A stretch of 51,574 nucleotides of DNA from Zygnema cylindricum (taxonomy: Eukaryota > Streptophyta > Zygnematophyceae > Zygnematales > Zygnemataceae), in the NCBI GenBank assembly GCA_037447655.1, contig JBBHKE010002352.1, positions 1-51,574 on the forward strand, written 5' to 3'. Position 1 is the stretch's first letter, and each line of letters starts with the position of its first letter. The notes beneath the pieces are model-generated. The model was not told the origin of the DNA and ran no database searches. It saw only the letters and a list, made by a program, of their open reading frames with translations. Both the position numbers and the translations under genes were made by a program. Shown piece by piece: positions 10,383 through 21,300 of the stretch.

Positions 10383-11027
10383 TGTGCCTGTGGTCGTGTT
10401 TTGGGGCCCGATGGTGTCCATTTGCTTCGTTGCTCCCATGGGGGAGAATTGATCCAGGCGCACGACACTTTTCGTGACGCCGTTGCGACTATCACTTCAG
10501 AGGGGGGCCTTTCTGTGCGTCGGGAGCTTTCTCATGTTATTCCCTCGCGCCGGATCGATGTTATTTTGCTCGATGGTGCCCGTCGCATCTTTGGTGATAT
10601 TGTTTTGGCAAACCCTACTTTGGCTACAGTTGTTGGTTAGGCGGCTCGATATGTTGGGGTGGCAGCTCGCGATGCCGCTAAGGCGAAGGAGCGTGATTAC
10701 GCCCACCGGGACCCTATGGATGACTTTATTCCGATTGTGGTTGAGATCTTTGGTTGTTTGGGTGTTGCGTTGGACGAGTTTCTCCGTACCTGTGCTCGAC
10801 GTGCTTTCGAGCGACGAGGACCTGGGAGCCCTCCTCCTTCGGTGCTAACTTCTTTATATCGTCAACGTTTGTCTGTGGCTTTGCAGGCTTCTATTCTCCT
10901 TCGATCGGCTATGGCGGTTATGGATCGTCGACGTGTTCTGGAATTCCCTCAACGTGCTTCACGGGCTAGGGGGATTTACGGGGTTGGTTTTAGTAGATAT
11001 TTTATCGAGTTGGTGTTGGGCTTGTAG
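10383..11027 (+). pseudogene. Decayed retroelement-type ORF fragment (C-terminal region with C-x-C-G / H-x3-C motif)
   Basis: One frame runs from 10383 to 11027 with a single internal TAG (10638-10640). It begins CACGRVLGPDGVHLLRCSHG, followed by GGELIQAHDTFRDA, then SRRIDVILLDGARRIFGD, and after the stop MDDFIPIVVEIFGCLG and LYRQRLSVALQASI. A Cys/His cluster, then an H-x3-hRDA segment, then a nuclease-like RRIDV strand and an F-x-P-x-VVE-x-FG block is a layout I associate with the region C-terminal to reverse transcriptase in LINE-like elements and their derivatives. That link is from memory. No reverse transcriptase is seen upstream, so it is 5'-truncated. Base composition is visibly GC-richer than the flanks. 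Confidence 0.55.
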
Positions 11028-12337
11028 TTTTGGTTTAGATTGTTGCCGTCCTTCTCATTTTCGGGTTTGGGTGCTTTTATTTTACCTGCCATTTTTAGGT
11101 GTTCATATTGCTTTCTTTGTTTTCTATTGCCCTGCTTGTAATTTTTCAGTTTTGGCCTTGCCATCCCTTTTGTACCCCTGGACTCAAATGGTATAACATC
11201 GTGCTTTTTCATTTATCCTGCCCCTTTTATGAAGTTCTCACTTCTCCTGAAACCAAGAGATGCACAATTTGGTTGTGAACTATGCAATGCCAGCTATAAG
11301 ACATTCACTGAGGCTGGGAATGCAGGAAAATAGTTGAAAGTTGTCTTTAACCATTTTTAATTGCATACATTAAGGCAACATCAACTACTCCAGATATGAA
11401 CAGTGTCAAAGTACAGGTAGATATAAACAAGGCTTTAAAAATATCCATATTCTTTTAGGGACAACTTTGATAGAAAACCCGAGGACATCGATGCACTTTC
11501 ATCATCAAGTGAAATTAAACACATCGATCACTAACATCTTAATCGAGTCCATTTTTTTTTCTTTGTTTTTCTCGAACACCAACTAAAATCAGTACATAAT
11601 GCATGCCTGTTTTGCCACAAGTACAATCAAGAAAGGTTTCCCATTCTTTATTAAACAGGCACTAAGTATGCCAATACCAAGCAACTACCCTTGACAAATT
11701 TATAAAAATGCAAATACCAATTCATCCAAATAAATACAAACTAATACTTATCGAAATGGACAGCCACATTTTTCAACCAGCTGATCAAGTACGAAAAACA
11801 ATTTCACAACCTATAAGAGTAGCACAATACTGAAAACCAAACAAAGAACAGTTTCAAACAGTTGAACTATTTCAGTTTCTCACCATTTCTTTCCCTCTCG
11901 TCTGGTTTGAGGTGACAGGTGATTCAAACACTTTTAGAGACAGGGTTTTTAAAAAACCCTAAAAAACTTTAGAAAACCCCTTTAGAGACATCTTCCCAGA
12001 AAGCTTAACAACTTCAATACACTTACACCTTGAACAAATAAAAAGATAAAACCTACTGTTAAGACCTGCTTTCCCTCACTATCTGGGAAAACTCGTCACA
12101 TCTATCAAAGAATGTATGTATCTTGTCTACGTGACAGGCGCAAATTAAAACTAAGCCCTGTCGTCCTTTCACAAAACAATCCCTGAAATCCTTTTAAAAG
12201 TCTCTTCCAAAAGTTGAGCCACGACTTAATCAAACGCGTCAAAATTCCTACTACAAAACTTTCCCCTTTCTCCCGTTTCTTTTTTTCCCTCTTTCCACTG
12301 TTAAGTTAGACAGATATCATCACCATACAAAATTATT
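11028..12337. other. 3' flank of SECA1; no gene seen
   Basis: AT-rich sequence between the retroelement fragment and the SECA1 stop codon. It should contain the SECA1 3' untranslated region and polyadenylation region (minus strand). I see no exon, tRNA or complete repeat. Confidence 0.5.
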
Positions 12338-15300
12338 CTAAGCTCTCCTGGCCTTCACTGCCTTAGTCATATCCTTACTAGCCCGGACAATTTTGCTCTC
12401 AACTAAAACCCCATTTTCCTTAGCCACAGGGATTCCATTTTGGGCTTCTGCTTTATCCGCCTCTTTTACTTTCATCGGTTTAAACTGCGCCAAAAAAAAA
12501 AGTTTCAGTCTCAAGTTAGGACCCGAGTTACACCGTGAACCATAGTTAGAGTTCATCACAAAGTTTCCTTCCCAAAGTTAGGACCTGAGTTACAGCGTGA
12601 CTCACTATTAGAGTTAATAACAAAGTTTCAGTCCCAAGTTGGAACCCAAGTTACGCCGTGAATCATTATTAGAACTACCAACACCAATTCCCAGCCCGTT
12701 TCTCTTGGTCCGCTGACCACAAAATAGAGTTATCTATATTACTAGCTGTTTCTTTTCATTGGTGCTGATTCTTTAAGCGGTTTGAAAACAGTTACGTCAT
12801 CCGCAACTGAATTAAAATCAATAACACTAATATGAACCCCAAGATGATAATTTATTTACTCTAATAATCACAGTGAAGTATGCCTCAAAGGATTCAATTT
12901 CCCCTCATCCACCATCAAATAGCCATAAGGCAGGGACGTTTTTAGTCGTAAACTATACCTGATACACCGAATAGATCACATTTCGCCGAATTTGTGCCAT
13001 CATCTCCAAAAAGAGCTCGTATCCCTCCAATTTGTATTCAATAAGAGGATCTCTTTGAGCATAACCCCTCAGGCCCACCGCTTGTTGAATGAATCGAAGT
13101 CGTTGCAAATGATCTTTCCAAAGATTGTCTGTTTGGCTTAAGACAAAATACCGCTCCGCGTCGTTCATAAGACCTGGCATAACCTCTTCTGTTTCTTTCT
13201 GTAAAACATAACCCATCATCCCCACCAACCATTGATCAATAACCAGAGACTATTTTTTGCAGATCCTCGTCTGTTTCTTTCCGTATAACATATTTCATCT
13301 CCTCCAACAATCGTTGACCAATAACAACAGAATATATTATGCAGAACCGAAGCCAATAGAACGGTTTTAAACATTGTGTTCAGCGAAACCATGGACACCT
13401 AGAGGTAACCTTTCACCAGTACAACTTCCGAGAATGGTACATTTTAAAACTTTGTCCGTCTGAATGGGCATTCCAAGCACATTTTTAACACATTGAGGTA
13501 TGACCTTGAATGCCAATACATATAACCTCCAACTCCCTGGGTCTAATACAGACTTCAATTCCATAGACTCCAGGTTAACTTTATCGAAGCTCATGGAAAA
13601 AAAATAGATAATTACTCGATAAAGAACAGTTTCTAAGTTGCATGTGCAAAATACATGGCTGAACCATAGTTCCTCTAAGTTCCTCTACTTATTCCTGTTC
13701 TCGCTTCTTCACAGGCTAAGGGAAATGGAAACCAACCCGCTTTTCCAAGTAAGCCTGTCGACCTCTTGCTCGAAGGTACTCTCTAATTGAGTCGACAGAT
13801 TCACTATGTTCTAATAGAATTGCCGGAGTGAGATCATCCATGGCAGAACAGTACCTGCAACAGTACAAACCATCCAAACCCAATTAAGCACCGATTGTAA
13901 TGGCCATAGAAAAGTACAAAAGGTTTAATGCAAGACAGTTCCATTTAAAAAATGAGTTACAGAGGCAGCTCTTCTCCAGGAAGAAATTACAGATAACAAT
14001 TACTTAGTTACCCACTATACTAACATCAATATTTGAAAAACAAGAATTATGTGATTTACAATATCTAACCGTACTACTGATGGATCTTATCCAACAACAG
14101 CTCCTGATTTCAACTTGAAATATTTGAAGTACTTACTGTTTCATTTTTTCAGACAAGGCTTCGAGGTTCCATGTCTCCTTGGGCTTACTGGCGTCAACAT
14201 TTGCCTGTCCAAAAGAGCGCAACAGAAAACCATCATCGGGTAAGAGAATTGTAACAAAGGATTCAAATAACGATTTCCCCATTATTTCCACAAATGTCTA
14301 GCCACCTTCGTCAACTTTCCTCCAAACTAAAATAACAAAAACCTTCCAAAGCACAAGTCGAAGCCCTAAAAGGACACGACAATCCAACACAAACAGTGTG
14401 CTAATGGGGATGGCCATGGTACTGATTTAGATAAAAACAAATCCCAATACTAATACTAGTCTCATTCGCACTAGTATAGAGTGGCGGAAGTACTCTGCAG
14501 CCTTTTAATTTGAAACAAACATTTACATTTGCTCAGGTGACATTCACGATAACATCACAAGTCTCATCATATGCAACAAAACTCCATTAAAAGATGATTT
14601 ATAAATGTACTAACCGCAACAATATCGTCCACAGTAAGCTCGGCATACTCCAACATCTGAGCCTCCAGACTGTCTGCAGTAAGAGCTCGAAGTCTCTCTG
14701 TATAAACCCTGTCACGCTGGCTGTTAAGGACCTGGTCGTACTCAAAGAGTTGCTTTCGAGTATCGAAAAAGAAATTTTCTACCTTACGTTGGGCTTCGTC
14801 TAATGCACGAGTTAACATTTTGGACTCAATAGGAAGATCACCCACTCTGAAGGCACTCATAAGAGTCTGTAAAAGCAAAGAAACAACCACACAGAAAACT
14901 GGGTCTTAAAAAACTGGAATGAAGAGGATATGTCACGGGACCATAAAAAGTGAAAAGAAAAATGAGGACCATGCCCAGAAACTGACACAACCGGGTACTT
15001 AAAGAGCCCAAAACACCAAATAGCCAATATGAAGAGCCAAAATAATCATTAAATTACCTTCACTCTATCGCCCCCAAAAATACGAAAGATGTTATCTTCC
15101 AAGCTTAGGAAGAACCGCGAACTGCCGGGATCACCTTGTCTTCCACTGCGTCCTCTCAACTGCAAGAGACATTATCATCACAAATGTGTTTATTACATCC
15201 ATACTATTTGAGAGAATCAGTAAAAAAAAACACTATTCTGTAAACGCGTGGCTGCAGAAGATCAGGGGAATGTAAGTCCAGAGGACAAAGAGAAAGCCTT

Positions 15301-18300
15301 ATTGTTTTAACTGGTTGAATGCAGACATTCATAAGAAAAAATAAAAACTTTAAGATGCCCTTCTGTATGTTAACATCAAAATTATTTTACCTGATTATCA
15401 ATACGCCGTGATTCATGACGTTCTGTTCCGACAACATGAAGCCCTCCAGCAGTAATTGCCTGTCATTTTGAGAGAGCCGCACATTGGAAAAGGTCTTTAG
15501 TACAAAGACTTTAACAAAGAAAGAATTATACACAACAAATACTTGAGGCTCTCAAATGAAATCCAATTTTTCACTGACATTCACAGGCCATAGATATCAA
15601 CCATTGAAAGACAAAAAACCCAGTTTTAAACAGATATCATGCTGGAGAAGGACAATCCCTAAGCAGGCAGTAGCTTCATAATACTAGCTCAGTATTGACA
15701 TTCAATGAATACTATTTGGGAAACCTCTTCTATTAATCTGGGTAAAAACACTCTCAAAAAGCACTTCAACCATACATGAATTGTACTAGCTAAGGATTCG
15801 CAAAAAAGAAATTCTCAGTAAGTTTCCACATAAAGACTACTGCATTTACCTGTTGTTTCTCTCTTTCAGTGAATACTTTGTACTCTTTATTCACGGACTG
15901 AAATGCATTGCGTAGTTTCCCGATCACAGGATCAGATGTTGGACCCTGGACAAGGAAAATAACAAAAGGCCCCCACAAAAAAAAAGGAATTAAAAAAAAA
16001 CAAAAAAATGAAAAAAAGAAATACAACATATCAGCCAACACTATGTCACTGTCGAGACCAACGTTATCATCAAAACTCATCCTCGCTAACCCCAAGGTGA
16101 TGTGACACAAGACAACCATTTTTCTGGACTACTGTCACCGACCTGTGCTTCGAACCTGCTTGACCAGCATAAGCAAATTATCTGATTATACAAAAGCCTA
16201 GAAAACTTGTGCCTTTGACAAACATCAACCAACCATTTTCTTACAGCTCCTGCTGCATTTAACTGACTCTAACCATAACTCGAACTCGTACCTTTTCACA
16301 AGCATAGGACAAACGATCCTCAGCTTCCAGTTGTGGTAAAGCTTTCTCTCCCCAAGCCTCCACTGCGGCGTCCACTGCCATCTCTATCTCAGTCCTCGTT
16401 TGTTCTGACAGTTCACATGGAAACAAATCTGCACTTGACTGTACAATAAATACAAAGCGACCCTTCAAGCATCAGAAAAACATTTTGCATAGCCAGAGAA
16501 AAAAAAAAACAGAAATTCAAAAGAAATATAGATGTCTATTGCATATCCCACCGTGGCTTCATCTTCCCTACAACAACTGTTTTTTGCTCTGCAGTCTTTG
16601 GCAAGGCTTTCACCTCGATATAGGTATTTTAGCAATTATCTCACATTAAAACGGATGCAAACCAGTGTAATGTGTTCGTAAACAGTGCTCTATCGGATTC
16701 AATACCGTTTTTAAACAATACTATTAACAGAAGATAGCGACAACGAAATTCCGGCTTTTTTCTGGTATAAGGCATTGCTGAATTTACCTGCCAAGTTTTT
16801 TTTGCTGGGGTAGCTGCTGTTGTTTCTTTTTTCCGTGCCCTCAAGGCTTCAATAGGAAGTTGACTACTCCCTTCTGCCTGCTCTACTATTCTGCAAAAAC
16901 AGCTCCACATGTCTTTTTCAGATTTTTCTCTCAGAGAGAATATTCAACAACTATCATAAACAAAAGAGGCCATATGAAAAGATTCACCGCAAATCAAGGT
17001 CCTTATGTCTCTCTACTATAAACAACAATGGACCCTTTGTTGAATACAAGATATTCTATAATATATACCTGGGCATTAAATATTCTCGCAATTTCAACCG
17101 TGCCATGAAGTCAGAATTTCCACCCAAAATAATATCGGTTCCTCGACCAGCCATGTTGGTTGCTATTGTCACAGCCCCTACTCTTCCACTCTGGGCAACA
17201 ATCTCAGCTTCCCTCTCGACATTTTCTGGTTTAGCATTTAGGACCTGGAAAGACAGATATCCCCCAAGACCAGGAAGACAATGTAAAGTTATCATCTGAC
17301 ACACATCGTCTGTTGGCAAACAGAGATGCACAACACTTTCAACATTTGGAAAACCTGTAAAACTAGTCAAGCACACTGAAACCGACTATTTGCATCCACT
17401 ATAGCAAGCATGCAGGAGAAGGTTCACGAAGACAGTTTCAGATGGTCACTAAGATATGGAAACTATTATTGCCTGTTCATAGAAAGTGACATCATCTCCA
17501 TCATGATGCACGGTAAATCGTACTTAGCCTGGGATACATTTGTGCTATTAGTACAAATTTAGGTCCGGCGACATCGACGATTGTCAACCGCTTCCAAATT
17601 TGTGTTCGCAAATTTGTGTTCACAAAATAATAGTATTATAAACGATGTTTTTTTCAGGTGCTAAAAAAAAAACGGCACCTGTTACTAACACTGATAGTGA
17701 TTCACGATGTAGCTTCTTCCCTCACCTGATGTTTGATTTTCGCTTCTTTCAGTCTTTCAGAAAGAGCTTCGCTTTGCTCTACAGACGTAGTTCCGACTAA
17801 AACAGGCCTTCCTGTTTTGTGCATCCGGGCAACTTCCACTACCGCTGCCCTCCATTTGCCATCTTCTGATCGGAAAACCACATCCGACTCATCCTGTACA
17901 AAGGGAAAAAACAGAAATGTAAGACGACACATAAGTCAACATACAAGACAACACCACCACATTGCATATCTTGGATTGAGACAACAGGAAACACACATGA
18001 TTGACAAGTATAAAAAAGCTTCAAAGTCATAAGTCTTTGATCCTCCTGTGCAGTGTCTTCGTTTCTGTTCATGTTTATTATCATGATTCTTTATTCCAAA
18101 CCATCTTAAGTAATGCTGCATCCATCAAAAGATAGCAGAATACAAGGAAAAGAACGTGTATCAGGTGGAAGAAAAGATCTCACTTATATAATCACAAATG
18201 TCACAGGACAACAGTGTCAAAGTGCTCACCTTCCGAACCATACTTCTATTGGTGGGGATTTCTGTCACAGTAAGCTTGTAAATACTCTTAAACTCTGGTG

Positions 18301-21300
18301 CCTCTGTCGCAGCTGTTCCAGTCATACCACAAAGCTTTGGGTACTGGAACCACAAACCAAAAAATAAAATAAACAGATAGTAAGTTTTTAGCAGCCTAGC
18401 TTGTCGCAGCCTCAAAAACCATTGCATACGTTGCAGAATATGAACTGCTGTCAAATAGAAAATCGAAAGGAAACTTGTTTCAAACTAAGGGATTTCCACA
18501 GCCTTGCCCAAACACAACCACTGAGCTTACTGCAAATGTGTGCAACAATAAATCCACTTCTGTAACTCCCTTAACCCAAGAAAAAGGAATGAGAGCTGGA
18601 AAATTTTATTGATAATGCAGATTTGGATTCATAAAGTCTAATGGAGAACCATGATTTCCCATTTTCAGAGATGTGGACGAATGTAGTTTCTAAAGAGAAG
18701 TTCCCCAAATTGTCAATTCCTCGGTTTCATTTTTTCCAAGATATGTCACACAATAAAACCCACCTGAAGGAAGAAATTTTGGTAACTGATAGAGGCCAGA
18801 GTAACATTTTCATTCTGAATTGTAACACCCTCCTTAGCCTCTACAGCCTGATGAAGACCTTCACCCCATCGTCTCCCCTACACAAAACAAAACTCAAAAA
18901 CGCAATGTCATAACACAGCCACCAAGTTGTCTCATAAAGATACAACACTGAAAAAGCATACACTTCATTTCAATGGAAGCCTCCGAAACTTCAGATGATC
19001 CAGTTAGAAAAGCAAATTGCATGTTTTAAAGCCATCCTTGGTGAAAGTGGTATTCATAATAGTTGTTTTAGACCATTTGCATTCTTCCCATAATCCTACA
19101 TCTGACCCTGAGAAACAACATATCAACACACAAATCGCAACCAAAAAGTAAAACAAAAACCCTGAACTGAACGTGACACCATACGACTTATTTGTGCACA
19201 ATTGAGTGCATATGCCGACCAAAATAAAGAAACGAAATTATCCAGAAGCTGAAAGCCAAATTGCACGGCTTCTATATGTTTTGCCTCATGACGAATACCA
19301 GCGTTCTTGTACAGTTCTCGATTTCTTTACTTCAGCGGCACAGGAAGACCCATTTCTACAAAAAATCTATTAGCATCCAAAAGTGAACGAGAGTAATGGC
19401 CTGGCATTTGATAACAAATTTGTATCTAATCAGGAGGAGGCAGTCATCATTTGCAAATACAAAATGTCCTAGGGTAAAAAAGAAATCTGCGGAAGTTCTT
19501 CTGCTTACAAATCTAGAAATCGTTAGAGCATAACTTTGATTTTCTCGAAAAGCAGTCTCTACTTCCCCCTGTTGACCCTGATTAAGAAACTTACAGGCAT
19601 AACGCGGCCTGTGAACTCATCGACAATCACAACTTCCTTGTTCTTGACAATGTAGTTCACATTTTTCTGAAAGAGCTCTTTTGCCTTTAAGGCGTTGAGA
19701 AGATAAGAGGCCCACTGTTCTCGTGGGTCGTACAGGTCTTTCACTCCCAAAACACTCTCAGCATCCTCATAACCTTCCTCAGTGATTAATACTGACCTCT
19801 GTTTCTCATCCACCTGCAGCCTCCAAGTTCAGCCATAGGTACGACATAGATTCATAATAATCAGAAAAAAAAAAAATTGACAGTCCTGTTTCTAATGTCA
19901 TACACAAAATCTTCTCATGTTTTTCCACATTGTGCTAAGTTTCATAACAAAGTAAACAATTTAGCTACGGAAAGCTAAACAAGTCATTACAAAAACATTC
20001 CATCATATATACCCATTGAACGAAATGAAGTAATCAGCTAAGTTCAAGAACTTCCCGTCTTTTTTTTTCCCTCTTTTACTCAAGACAACCTTTAGAGTAC
20101 AATTTAAAAGGATCAACCTCAACAAAAGTAACAGCTTGCAAAACAACCCTAGACCAGGGGCTCTGGTGGAGATCATCAGTAATTTTTAATGACAAATCTT
20201 GGCCAAAATAGAAACAACATTGATTATCTTGGTGTCACATATGCATCAAATTAGTGTCCAGAACCTCACAGTATAATGAATATCGCGTTGCAGTTCTCGA
20301 GCCAACTTAAAAGCCTTAATGTACTGGTCACTAGGCTTTGCTGCTGATCCAGATATGATGAGGGGCGTCCTAGCCTCGTCAATCAAAATCGAGTCCACCT
20401 CATCAATAATGCAATAGCTGAAGGAACGTAAACATAGCTCAGTTTTTACCTGCGGCGAATCAAAGAAACTTTCTAAATTATTCATTACGTCGGAGAAAAC
20501 AACGTAACAGAAATATGTTTATAGATGTTTACACAGCCAATCGTTTTCAGGTCCTTGCGCCTTTCTAAATGTGAAGTACGGAACCATAGTTTCCAGAAAC
20601 ACTTAAAATAAACGATGTAAAGATATAGATCTTTGAAAAGTTCACAAATCAGTCAAAAGGCAAAATGATATGATAGTAAGGGCGTAAATATCACAAACAA
20701 CAAGCGTAAAACTAATTGAATAACTTCTACAAGTTATGAGAAAAGTGGCCAACCTGTGCCAAATTGTCTCGGAGAAAATCAAATCCAAGCTCACTGTTGG
20801 TGACATAAGTAACATCACAACTATAGTTCTTCCGTCTGTCATCAGATGACATGCCCTCTGTCCAAAGAAAAGATCAAAAAATGTCAGAACACAAGACACA
20901 CTTCTCCAAAATCCAAACTGATTATCTGTGCGCTTGACAACAACTGTTCTGCACAAATATTCTAAAACAAGTCTGAAATTACATAGCATACTCCCAGCCA
21001 ATTGGCCACCATAAAGCATAAAAACTTATGTAGGTTCCCTTCAGTAACCTTGATCCTCACAGTTTAGGGCCACAATTACACAAACAAAATCTCTTATCCA
21101 CTGGAAAGAAACAATTTAAACATCTTTGCACAGATTTTATAGTCAGATGAGAAATCCCTCAGACGAACATTTGTGGACTGATAAACAGCAATACGCTGTT
21201 ATGAAAACGAAAAGAGCTCAGTGTCTTGGTGAATGTACTTTGGAGGTGAATTACAAAAAAATAAGTAAAACTTTCAGCACCATATTTTTCACCTGCTTGC

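Noticed and set aside
13038-13398. Extra open frames on the minus strand near SECA1 exon 19
   Set aside because: Out-of-frame shadows of exon 19 and of the duplicated intron segment.
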